Origin: Planctomycetota bacterium
GTDB taxonomy: Bacteria; Planctomycetota; Brocadiia; SM23-32
Reading direction: 5' to 3'
Length of the DNA stretch: 14,605 bases
NCBI GenBank assembly: GCA_030604585.1
Contig: JAUVVP010000006.1
Coordinates: 1 to 14,605, forward strand
Shown here: positions 1 through 7,052 of the stretch, piece by piece
How the letters are laid out: each line of letters begins with the position of its first letter
Numbering within the stretch: position 1 is the first letter of the stretch
Notes under the pieces: model-generated
What the model was told of the DNA's origin: nothing
What the model saw: the letters and a program-made list of their open reading frames with translations, nothing else
The model's database searches: none
Program-made: the position numbers and the translations under genes

Positions 1-6
1 ACCTCA

Positions 7-348
7 TCACGCTTCGGTGCCTTCCCGGCCGGGCGTCGTGGACTCGCGAATCCAGTCCAGGTAATCGGGATTGCCGATCATGATAGGCATGGCGATGATC
101 TCGGGCACCTCGTAGGGATGCAGCTCTTTGACGCGCCGGCTCAGTTCGTCGAAGCACTCCGTGCGCGTCTTCATCAGCAGCAGAGACTCCGACTCCCTGG
201 TCACTGCGCCCTGCCAGTGGTAGAGCGAGCGGATGCGCCCCGCGATGTTGACGCACGCGACCAGGCGCTCCTCCAGCAGGCTGTTGGCGATCTTCTCGGC
301 CTCGGGGCTGCTGGGGCACGTGACCATCACGATTATTGCTTCGCTCAT
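7..348 (-). CDS. cutA: CutA1 divalent-cation tolerance family protein
   Basis: A 113-residue protein of normal CutA length. The family forms small trimeric ferredoxin-like-fold cytoplasmic proteins linked to divalent metal tolerance; the biochemical role is not firmly settled. Visible family motifs are ERLVACVNI (27-35), SLYHWQG (41-47), the ESLLLMKTR strand (53-61) and LHPYEVPEIIAMPI (76-89), followed by DYLDWI (95-100). The open frame extends upstream to 609, but I chose the ATG at 346-348 because homology begins there and an AAAGGAG ribosome site sits just before it. The ATG overlaps the stop of the glycosyltransferase-kinase gene as ATGA (345-348), so the two are probably translationally coupled. 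It is the last gene of a three-gene minus-strand run; what follows lies outside the window. Identity is secure; the cellular job is inferred only from the family. Confidence 0.93.
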   Translation of the reverse strand: MSEAIIVMVTCPSSPEAEKIANSLLEERLVACVNIAGRIRSLYHWQGAVTRESESLLLMKTRTECFDELSRRVKELHPYEVPEIIAMPIMIGNPDYLDWIRESTTPGREGTEA

Positions 349-2342
349 ACGGCAGCTCCTTTCCCTCCCTGCTGCGGCTCCGTTCGGGCAAGCCACAAGC
401 TCCGTTTCCGACGCCCCGCAGACCCCCGCGGAGACCTGAGGACTATGTCCCTGATCACGCGTTGGCGATGGGGCTCGCGGATGAAACCGCGACAGTAATC
501 CCTGAAGAATCGGGCTGCCTCGGCGACGGTTAGGCGCACCTTCAGGCTCTGGGCGAACCTGCGCAAGTCCACGCCGTAGAAGATGTCCCGCAGCAGCGGC
601 GGCAACCACCCCACCCGTTTCATGCGGTCTATGTCAACGATGAACGTTTCCGGTGTCGAGCCGCGGGGGCGGATCAGTACGTTGTTGGCACGCAGGTCTG
701 CATGGTAGAAGCCGGCGGAATGCAGACCCCGCACCAGGGCCGCCGCCCGCCCGAGGGCTTCCCTCTTTGCCATGTGTGGGGCGCAGGACCAGTGGCTCGG
801 GCCGTCCGGCGCCAGCCAGTCGCACAACCCCCGCACGCCCGTCACGTCCTCTGCGATGAGCAACTGATGTCTGCCCCAGCCGCGCCCCTTCTCCATGTAA
901 CAGACGTGGAAAGGCACGGGGATTCCGGCCATGAGCAGGCGCCGGGCACAATCCCAGGAGTTCCTCGCCCTCGGCTTCATCAGCAGGTCGCCCAGCTTGT
1001 AGTACAGCCCCCTCTTGGGGTAGTAACGCTTCACGAAGAACCTCTCAACGGGTCCTTCGACGCTTGCCGGCACCGACGCACTGCACCGGCTCTGGCCCGC
1101 CCGGATCACCTTCGCGTCGCTCGCGCTGATGATGGCATCCGGGTCGCAGAGGCGTGCGTAGAACTCGGGCCGGCTGTAGCATGTGGCGATCTGCCCCTGC
1201 CACCGGCCAAGCCGGAACCCCATGGTCATCGGCTTGCGTATCAGTCCGTCCACCGCCGGGCACCGGCCGCCGCCGTCCAACAGGTCGAGGGCGGCCTGCG
1301 CCACCCGGGTCGGCGTGATGTTCCTCATGCACCGCACGTGGCTGCACCGCCGTTTCGTGCAAGGACGGCAGTCGACCGGCGCCGTTACCACGATGCTGCG
1401 GCCGCAGTAAGGCCCCGTCTGCACGGGGTCCTTCGGGCCGAACAGGGCCACCACGGGCACTTGCAGGGCGGAGGCCACGTGCATCGGGCCGGTGTCGCTG
1501 CCGATGAACAGGTCCGCCCGCGACAGCAGGCACGTGAGCTGCTGCAAGTTCTCCGTGGGCGGCGCCAGGACGCCACGCCGCCGCATCAGCCCGAGGACCT
1601 CCTCCGCCAGTTCCTTCTCCTGGGGGCCGTAGCTCAGGACCACGTCGGCGCTGCGCTCGGCCACCAGGCGGTCCGCCACGCGTGCGTACCGCCCGGGGTC
1701 CCATCGCTTGAAGGCGGCGGACTTGCTGGTCCCGGGATGGATGACCACCATCGGCCCGTCGGTCAGGCGGCCCGCCAGCGCCCGGTCCATCGCTTCGCCG
1801 TCCGCCCGGCTTACGGGCAGCACGGGGCCCGCGTAGCGCGTGGGAATCCCGAGCGGGGCCAGCAGTGCCAGGTCGCGTTCAATGCGGTGAACGCCCGTGC
1901 GCGGCGCCCTGACCAGGCGGTTCTGGATCAGCAGGTTGAACTCGCGATTGACGCCCCGGCCGAAGCCGACCCGAAGCTCAGCCCCCGCCGCCAGCACAAG
2001 CCAGGCGCTCTTGAGGCTGCTCTGGAAGTCCACCGAGATATCGAACTTCGCCCGGCGCAATCGCAGCCCGAACTGCCGCAGCTCCGAGCCCAACCCCCAC
2101 CAGCGCAGCGGGTTCTTCGCCATCGCCGTCCAGGCGCCCCGCGGCACACCTATCAGCTCATCAATGCAGGGATGTCCCCGCAGCAGCCCCCTGAACCTGT
2201 CCTCCACCAGCCAGGCGATGTGAGCGTCCGGCCGCTCCCGGCGCAACAGCGACAGCGCGTTGAGAGCATGGACCACGTCGCCCAGGCCGCTGAGCCGGAT
2301 GCAGAGTATCCGCCCCCCACTGTGTCTTTCGCATATGGTCAT
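345..2342 (-). CDS. Fusion of GT9 (heptosyltransferase-like) and LPS-core kinase domains
   Basis: A 665-residue, two-domain protein. Residues about 10-355 form a glycosyltransferase family 9 domain of the WaaC/WaaF type: GLGDVVHALNAL (19-30), HPGTS (202-206), the signature SDTGPMHVASALQVPVVALFG (282-302), and a cysteine-rich stretch with C325, C328, C333 and C338 typical of the family. Residues about 430-640 resemble the WaaP/Kdo-kinase protein-kinase fold: FFVKRYYPKRG (435-445, likely nucleotide lysine), catalytic HADLRANNVLI (547-557; D549, N554) and metal-binding VDID (569-572). Known members add heptose from ADP-heptose to lipid A-core and phosphorylate core sugars at the inner membrane face, so this protein could do both steps; acceptor and donor are inferred. 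No signal peptide or membrane helix is seen. It lies 30 nt after the ADP-ribosylglycohydrolase gene. The ATG has no close ribosome site, so the start is less certain than the function. Confidence 0.9.
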   Translation of the reverse strand: MTICERHSGGRILCIRLSGLGDVVHALNALSLLRRERPDAHIAWLVEDRFRGLLRGHPCIDELIGVPRGAWTAMAKNPLRWWGLGSELRQFGLRLRRAKFDISVDFQSSLKSAWLVLAAGAELRVGFGRGVNREFNLLIQNRLVRAPRTGVHRIERDLALLAPLGIPTRYAGPVLPVSRADGEAMDRALAGRLTDGPMVVIHPGTSKSAAFKRWDPGRYARVADRLVAERSADVVLSYGPQEKELAEEVLGLMRRRGVLAPPTENLQQLTCLLSRADLFIGSDTGPMHVASALQVPVVALFGPKDPVQTGPYCGRSIVVTAPVDCRPCTKRRCSHVRCMRNITPTRVAQAALDLLDGGGRCPAVDGLIRKPMTMGFRLGRWQGQIATCYSRPEFYARLCDPDAIISASDAKVIRAGQSRCSASVPASVEGPVERFFVKRYYPKRGLYYKLGDLLMKPRARNSWDCARRLLMAGIPVPFHVCYMEKGRGWGRHQLLIAEDVTGVRGLCDWLAPDGPSHWSCAPHMAKREALGRAAALVRGLHSAGFYHADLRANNVLIRPRGSTPETFIVDIDRMKRVGWLPPLLRDIFYGVDLRRFAQSLKVRLTVAEAARFFRDYCRGFIREPHRQRVIRDIVLRSPRGSAGRRKRSLWLARTEPQQGGKGAAV

Positions 2343-2372
2343 GGGTCAGTGGGCGGCCCCCCTCACCGGTGC

Positions 2373-3689
2373 TTAGCCGGACTCCTGCACCTTACGGGTG
2401 CGGGCAGCCAGCCCGGAGATCGTCAGGCCGGACTCGCCCGCCACGATAGTATCTATGCGGTCGTTCAAGGGGGCCGTCCAGTGCTCCGGGATTCCGCCCG
2501 CGCCCAGCAGGGCGCCGAGCACGGACCCGACGGTGGCGCCGTTGCAGTCGGTGTCCAGGCCGGCCCTCACGGACAGGCCGATAGTGCGCGAGAAGTCCCT
2601 CTCGCCCCACAGGAGGGCCATGGCCACGATGGCGGCATTGTTGATCGTGTGCACTCCGTGGTAGCCGGCGAACTCGTCCAGGACCCTGTCGGTCGCCTCC
2701 TCGGCCGAGATGCCTTCCTCGTGCCAGCCGATGACCTTCGCGACCGCCTCGGCGAGGCGGCAGTTCTTCGGCACCTCGGAGAGCCCGATGCGGATGACCT
2801 TCTCCGGCTCGTCGGCCACGAAGGCGGCGGCGAGCATAGCGGCCACCCACATCTCGCCGTAAATGCCGTTCTTGACGTGACTTATGCAGGCGTCTTTGAA
2901 TGCGAGGCCGGCCGCCTCCTCGGGCCTGCCCGGACAGGCGTAACCGAAGGCGTCGGCCCGGATCTGCGCCCCGATCCACTCGCGATAGGGATTGCGATGA
3001 TAGGCAGCTTCCGGCGGCCAGATGCCGTTGACGAAGTTGCGGTAGGCGACCCTCTCGGCGGTGTAGGTGCAGTGGTAGGGGATGTGGGCCAGCCAGAACT
3101 CGGCCGCCTGCCGGGGCGTGAAGGCGCGGCCGTGCTCTTCCAGTATGCGCAGCCCGACGATGGTGTAGTCGGTATCGTCGTCCCGGAGGGCCCCGGTGAT
3201 ATTGCCGCGCAGGGCGCTGCGGCTCCATTCGTGGAACTCGATGCCGCGGTTGTTCTTGCCCGGCGGCGGGAAGTAGTCGGTCAATTCCTCCAGGCCACAG
3301 ACCGCCAGCAGGTCATCTATCTTCTCCTTGCGCCAGCCTTCCACCGGCTTGCCGAGCATGCAGCCGGCCACGCGGCCGAACCAGGCGCCGAGGGTCTTCT
3401 CCTTCAGGCCCTCGGGCGACAGGGGCGCGGCGATGTGCCGGGGGCCGTCGGGACGGTGAGCGCGGACCTCTTCCAGCTCGCTCGGCTCCTCGTAGGGGAA
3501 CTCCGGCGAGGGCTTCAGGTTGGTCAGCGCATCGCACAGCGCCGCAGCCTGCTTCGGCTGGTCGGGCCCTTTCTCTTCCGCCACCAGCTCCGCCCGACGT
3601 TCAAGCTCCCAGGTGTCGCAGCCCTCCTCCGAGAGCTGCTTCAGCTCCTCTCGCGCGAACTGCAGCAACTCCTCAACGTCTCTGTCCAT
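2373..3689 (-). CDS. ADP-ribosylglycohydrolase (DraG/ARH) family protein
   Basis: A 438-residue protein. The DraG-like all-helical domain covers about 98-430. Its two metal-binding segments are visible: RDDDTDYT (169-176) and GLDTDCNGATVGSVLGALLGA (377-397). The opening family motif reads GRVAGCMLGKPVEGW (105-119), with cysteine where many DraG proteins have aspartate; related groups appear to share this. Family enzymes hydrolyse ADP-ribosyl bonds on proteins, nucleic acids or small molecules using Mg or Mn; the substrate here cannot be read from sequence. The first 95 residues are a charged, helical, Glu-rich extension not needed for the fold. The ATG is preceded by AAAGGA at a suitable distance, supporting the start. 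It is the first gene of the run leading into the envelope glycosyltransferase and cutA. Nitrogenase genes are absent nearby, so a dinitrogenase-reductase role is not supported. Confidence 0.88.
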   Translation of the reverse strand: MDRDVEELLQFAREELKQLSEEGCDTWELERRAELVAEEKGPDQPKQAAALCDALTNLKPSPEFPYEEPSELEEVRAHRPDGPRHIAAPLSPEGLKEKTLGAWFGRVAGCMLGKPVEGWRKEKIDDLLAVCGLEELTDYFPPPGKNNRGIEFHEWSRSALRGNITGALRDDDTDYTIVGLRILEEHGRAFTPRQAAEFWLAHIPYHCTYTAERVAYRNFVNGIWPPEAAYHRNPYREWIGAQIRADAFGYACPGRPEEAAGLAFKDACISHVKNGIYGEMWVAAMLAAAFVADEPEKVIRIGLSEVPKNCRLAEAVAKVIGWHEEGISAEEATDRVLDEFAGYHGVHTINNAAIVAMALLWGERDFSRTIGLSVRAGLDTDCNGATVGSVLGALLGAGGIPEHWTAPLNDRIDTIVAGESGLTISGLAARTRKVQESG

Positions 3690-3740
3690 TCCCGTTGCGT
3701 CCTTTCAGATGCGGTGGTAGGGCGCAGATGCCGCGCCCGG

Positions 3741-3773
3741 ATACTACCTAACACAAACGGCAGGGCCGTTCAA
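3741..3773 (-). promoter_or_regulatory. Possible weak promoter for the ADP-ribosylglycohydrolase operon
   Basis: On the minus strand TAGTAT (3741-3746) resembles a -10 box and TTGAAC (3768-3773) a -35 box. The 21-bp spacer is too long for a standard sigma70 promoter, so this is only a candidate. The same -10 hexamer occurs in the much better promoter at 11028-11056. Confidence 0.22.
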
Positions 3774-3856
3774 GGAGCGGTCTGCCACATTGGCCATCGC
3801 AGCGGCCGGAGCCAGAGCCAGTCGGCTTTGTTGAAACATCGTGCGAGCCGCCGGAG

Positions 3857-3901
3857 AAAGGGGTCAGACCCTCTCGACTAAAGGGCCTGACCCTTTTTTT
3901 T
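3857..3901. repeat. REP-like imperfect inverted repeat with T tract
   Basis: The left arm GGGTCAGaCCCT pairs with the right arm AGGGcCTGACCC across a loop of about 9 nt, and the right arm runs into eight T residues (3894-3901). On the plus strand it looks like an intrinsic terminator, but no plus-strand gene lies upstream that it could terminate. The GGGTCAGaCCC core resembles short extragenic palindromes scattered in many environmental bacterial genomes, sometimes alongside REP-associated transposases; that comparison is from memory. No transposase is in the window. Confidence 0.6.
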
Positions 3902-3974
3902 CCTCGCATGACCTGGACCTCAGAGGACTTATGGCATGCGGCCTGGCACTGCGGGCGCCCGGCAGAGCGGGACG

Positions 3975-4003
3975 TTGCAAAACCGCCCACGGCTCCATAG
4001 AAT
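3975..4003 (+). promoter_or_regulatory. Sigma70-type promoter for the M48 peptidase gene
   Basis: TTGCAA (3975-3980) and TAGAAT (3998-4003) are separated by exactly 17 bp. Transcription would begin near 4010, giving a leader of about 64 nt before the ATG at 4074. The -10 box overlaps the ATG at 4002, which argues against using that codon as the start. Confidence 0.5.
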
Positions 4004-4073
4004 GGCTCCTTTGCCGCCACGCGGTTGGCGGACGGCCGGGGTCAAACAGCCATTCCCTGCGAAAGCGCGCGCT

Positions 4074-5423
4074 ATGCTTCTGCCCTTCCTGCTTTGCGTC
4101 CTGATACTCTACATCCCGCCGCCGATGGGCCAGATGTCGGCACCGTTGCTGCTCAGCGCGGCGGGCGTGGTGCTGCTGGCGCTTCTGAACGCAGCGGCCG
4201 CGTGGGTCGGCAGCGGGCTGGCCATCCGCCTGTGCAAGCTGCCCGGGCCGGGGGGCCCCGTTGCCGCCAACAGGGTGTTCTCTTTCCTGAAGGGCGGCGT
4301 GGTGGGGTTCGTGCTGGCGGATGTGTTCGCTCTGGGCTGGCCTTCTCTGGTCGAGGGGCTCCTTGGCAACCACGTATGGGCGGTGCTCGTCTATGACCTG
4401 ATCCTGCTGCTGCCGGCCGTGGCCATGATCCTGACGGTGATGGCCTGCCAGCACCGCTTCGAGTCGCGCCGGGCGCGGGTGTCCTTGCCGTTAGCGCGCT
4501 ATCTGTGGCTGCGGTTCCGGGTGGAGATCGCAATCATCCTGGTGCCCTGGCTGGCCCTGGTGCTGATAACGGGCGTCGTAGCGATACTGTTCCGCGAGTC
4601 GGCATCGGCCCTGCTGGCGGACTCCATTGCCTCGGGCGCGGTGCTGCTGCTGATCGTCGCCTTCAGCCCCCTGCTGCTCCGGATCATGTGGGCCACTTCG
4701 CCCCTGCCGGCCGGCGCCCTGCGGGAGCGGCTGGAGGGCTTCTGCCGCTCGCACAGGTTCCGCTGCGACGACATCCTCATCTGGCACACCCACAATCATC
4801 TGGCCAACGCGGGCGTGGTCGGCCCGACGCGCTTTCTGCGCTACGTGATGCTGACCGACGCGCTTCTGGAGCGTTGCACGGACGAGGAGATCGAGGCCAT
4901 ATTCGCCCACGAAGTCGGGCACGTGCGCCACCGCCACCTGCTGTTCTACCTGCTGTTCGGGGTCGCCTTCGTCTGCTTCTACGCCAACCTGATGGACCTG
5001 CTCGCGCTGACCGGATGGGTGAGGCGTCTGGAGAACATCTTCGCCTTCAGCTTGACGGTTCGGCAGGCGAGCGTCATGCTCGCCTTAGCGGGCGCCTATT
5101 GGATGCTGGCCTTCGGGTTCATCTCGCGGCGCATGGAACTGCAGGCCGACCTGTTCGGGCTGCGGGCCGTCCGGAACCCGGTCTCCCTGCTGAGCGCGCT
5201 GGGCAAGCTGGCCGCCATGAGCAGCACTCCCCGCCGGATCGCCTCCTGGCGGCACTTCAGCATCGAGGAGCGGCTCCACTTCCTGCACGGCGTCCTGAGC
5301 GATCCTTCAAAGGCCGCCCGGTTCCGGCTCAAGATAGCCGCCATCCAGCTTGCCGTCGTGGGCCTGCTGGCGCTGGGCACGGCCAGGTTGCTGCTCCTGC
5401 GGCCCGAGCTGTTCGCCATCTGA
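4074..5423 (+). CDS. Membrane-embedded M48-family zinc metallopeptidase
   Basis: A 449-residue integral membrane protein. Several hydrophobic helices fill the N-terminal half (roughly 1-18, 22-45, 70-90, 102-124, 151-172 and 185-203). The M48 catalytic core follows: a NAGVVGPTRFLRYVMLTDALL-like strand region (245-265), the zinc motif HEVGH (279-283), two helices (about 291-304 and 331-349), the third-ligand segment MELQAD (354-359; E355), and a C-terminal helix. This order matches HtpX/Ste24-like peptidases, which cut membrane or misfolded proteins from the inner membrane. No substrate is implied by the neighbours. I chose the ATG at 4074 because the first membrane helix begins there and the promoter lies between it and the upstream in-frame ATGs (3936, 4002); no good ribosome site is visible, so the start is uncertain. 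The gene appears to be transcribed alone. Confidence 0.86.
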   Translation: MLLPFLLCVLILYIPPPMGQMSAPLLLSAAGVVLLALLNAAAAWVGSGLAIRLCKLPGPGGPVAANRVFSFLKGGVVGFVLADVFALGWPSLVEGLLGNHVWAVLVYDLILLLPAVAMILTVMACQHRFESRRARVSLPLARYLWLRFRVEIAIILVPWLALVLITGVVAILFRESASALLADSIASGAVLLLIVAFSPLLLRIMWATSPLPAGALRERLEGFCRSHRFRCDDILIWHTHNHLANAGVVGPTRFLRYVMLTDALLERCTDEEIEAIFAHEVGHVRHRHLLFYLLFGVAFVCFYANLMDLLALTGWVRRLENIFAFSLTVRQASVMLALAGAYWMLAFGFISRRMELQADLFGLRAVRNPVSLLSALGKLAAMSSTPRRIASWRHFSIEERLHFLHGVLSDPSKAARFRLKIAAIQLAVVGLLALGTARLLLLRPELFAI

Positions 5424-5463
5424 GCGGTCCCCTCCTTTGTGCCCGTCCGGACCTCTCGCGACC

Positions 5464-5490
5464 CGAGCCGGGCATGCTCGCTTCGGCTCG
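5464..5490. other. Hairpin downstream of the M48 peptidase gene
   Basis: CGAGCCG (5464-5470) and CGGCTCG (5484-5490) form a perfect 7-bp stem with a 13-nt loop, about 40 nt after the peptidase stop. There is no T tract, so it may be a 3'-end structure or a chance GC-rich palindrome rather than a Rho-independent terminator. Confidence 0.3.
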
Positions 5491-5582
5491 ATCGTCGGCG
5501 CCGCCGGGTGCGTGGGGCGTTCGAGTGCGAGGGTGAGGGCGGGCGCCGATGGAGCCGGTGCCGGGCCGGACGGTCGGGGCAC

Positions 5583-5611
5583 ATGACGCCCAACGGGCGG
5601 GCGGGTATAAT
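5583..5611 (+). promoter_or_regulatory. Sigma70-type promoter with perfect TATAAT
   Basis: ATGACG (5583-5588), a 17-bp spacer and a consensus TATAAT (5606-5611). Transcription would start near 5618, 56 nt before the radical SAM gene. A consensus -10 is conspicuous in such GC-rich sequence. Confidence 0.65.
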
Positions 5612-5673
5612 GAGAGCGGACGTCCAGGTGGCCCGCCGGAAGGCGCTGTGGGCCCTGCAAAGGGGAACCGGAT

Positions 5674-6825
5674 ATGTATCGCAAGAGCCTTACCCGCAGG
5701 AGGTTTATGACGGTCGCTGCGGCCGGCGTAGGGGCGACGCTCTGCTCCCTGCCCCTGGGGCGTTCGGCCGAGGCCGCTCCGGTCAGCGACCACGAGGCCC
5801 TCGCATACGAGAAGCTCGACGGACGCGTCGTCCAGTGCGTCCTTTGCCCCCGCGAATGCATCGTGCGGGAGGGGCAGCGCGGCTACTGCGAGGTGCGCGA
5901 GAACCAGGGCGGCGTCTACAAGACGCTGGTCTACGGCCGCGTCTGCGCCGCCCACGTGGACCCCATCGAGAAGAAGCCCCTGTTCCACTTCCTGCCCGGC
6001 ACGCGCGTCTTCTCCATAGCCACGGCCGGGTGCAACGTGGAGTGCCAGTGGTGCCAGAACTGGGACATCAGCCAGGCCCGCCCCGAGGACCTCAGGTCCC
6101 AGTACCTGCCGCCGAAGAAGGTCGTCGAAGTGGCCCGCCGCTACGACTGCCCGACCGTCGCGTTCACCTACTCGGAGCCGACCATCTTCTACGAGTTCTC
6201 CCTGGACACCGCCCGCGAGGCCAAGGAGGCCGGCGTCCACAGCGTCACCATCTCGAACGGCTTCATCCAGGCCGAGCCGATGAAGCGGCTCTGCGAGGTG
6301 CTCTCGGCCGTGAAGGTGGACCTGAAGGGCTTCCGCGAGGAGTTCTACCGGGACTACGTCCACGGCGAGCTTAAGGCGGTGCTGGCGACGATCGAGCTGG
6401 TCAAGGGGCTCGGCATACACTTGGAACTGGTGACGCTCCTGATCCCCGGCCTGAACGACGGCGAGGACGAGACCAAGGACCTGAGCCGCTGGGTGGTGAA
6501 GAACCTGGGGCCGGACGTGCCGCTGCACTTCACGCGGTTCCACCCGGCCTACAAGATGAAGAACCTGGGGCGGACGCCGGCGCGCACGGTCGAACGGGCG
6601 CGGCAGATCGCCGTCAGCGAGGGCGTGCACTACGCCTACACCGGCAACCTGCCCGGCAGCGAGCACGAGAACACCTTCTGCCACGGCTGCGGCAAGAAGA
6701 TCATCGAGCGCTACAGCTTCTACGTCGGCCAGACCCACGTCACCGCCGGCAAGTGCGACTACTGCGGCGCCCAGATCCCCGGCGTGTGGCAGCAGAACAG
6801 CAAAGCGGAAACGCCCACGCGCTAA
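5674..6825 (+). CDS. amrS: AmmeMemoRadiSam-system radical SAM enzyme with Tat-like signal
   Basis: A 383-residue radical SAM protein of the PflA-like group usually annotated as the AmmeMemoRadiSam radical SAM enzyme. The 4Fe-4S motif CNVECQWCQNW (120-130; C120, C124, C127) binds the cluster that cleaves S-adenosylmethionine. The N-terminal cysteine set C55, C58, C62 and C72 is typical of this family, and a C-terminal pair of CxxC motifs (336/339 and 361/364) looks like a metal-binding knuckle. Family members generally occur with AMMECR1 and Memo proteins; the reaction is not established. Neither partner is in this window. Residues 1-34 look like a twin-arginine signal: TRRRFM (7-12), a hydrophobic stretch and an AEA cleavage-like site (32-34). 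AAAGGGG (5659-5665) precedes the ATG, so this start, including the signal, is well supported. Export of a radical SAM enzyme would be odd. Confidence 0.88.
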   Translation: MYRKSLTRRRFMTVAAAGVGATLCSLPLGRSAEAAPVSDHEALAYEKLDGRVVQCVLCPRECIVREGQRGYCEVRENQGGVYKTLVYGRVCAAHVDPIEKKPLFHFLPGTRVFSIATAGCNVECQWCQNWDISQARPEDLRSQYLPPKKVVEVARRYDCPTVAFTYSEPTIFYEFSLDTAREAKEAGVHSVTISNGFIQAEPMKRLCEVLSAVKVDLKGFREEFYRDYVHGELKAVLATIELVKGLGIHLELVTLLIPGLNDGEDETKDLSRWVVKNLGPDVPLHFTRFHPAYKMKNLGRTPARTVERARQIAVSEGVHYAYTGNLPGSEHENTFCHGCGKKIIERYSFYVGQTHVTAGKCDYCGAQIPGVWQQNSKAETPTR

Positions 6826-7052
6826 CGCCGTGCTTTCTCAGGCCTGCGCGAATGCGAAACCGCGTCTGCAAGAAGATGCGCCTTTCGGGTAGGGCGGGTG
6901 TCTGCCGCGCCGTCGAGCGGCGTAGGTTGGCCTATCCGGGGCGAGCCGATGGCCCGGAAACCCCGTGTCAGAATCCCATGCGTTGGGTGGGGCGCCGCAG
7001 TGGGCGGCCGTCTGCGCCGCAGGGGGCACGCGCGCAACAGGCAGGGCTAAGC

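Larger units (their letters stand above)
3690..4073. other. Divergent intergenic region (384 bp)
   Basis: This stretch separates the minus-strand ADP-ribosylglycohydrolase operon from the plus-strand peptidase gene. It holds a possible weak minus-strand promoter (3741-3773), an imperfect inverted repeat with a T run (3857-3901) and a good plus-strand promoter (3975-4003). The open frames crossing it show no family motifs and no ribosome sites, so I see no gene here. Confidence 0.7.

Noticed and set aside
345..609. N-terminal extension of cutA (start at 609)
   Set aside because: The extra 87 codons overlap the C-terminal kinase coding region out of frame, have no homology, and a good ribosome site precedes the internal ATG at 348.
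702..3881. A 1059-codon open frame on the plus strand
   Set aside because: It is antisense to two genes with clear catalytic motifs (GT9-kinase and ADP-ribosylglycohydrolase), has Arg/Pro/His-rich low-complexity translation, no ribosome site and no family motif. Long antisense frames are common at this GC content.
3857..3901. Rho-independent terminator call
   Set aside because: Structure and T run fit, but no plus-strand gene lies upstream; on the minus strand the run is at the wrong end. I kept it as a repeat.
5329..6738. A 469-codon open frame on the minus strand
   Set aside because: Antisense to the radical SAM gene, whose cysteine motifs, promoter and ribosome site are all on the plus strand.
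6826..7052. Convergent gap between the radical SAM and prepilin peptidase genes, examined for a terminator, small gene or gene scrap
   Set aside because: No convincing hairpin with a T run, no ribosome site and no recognisable protein fragment in six frames.
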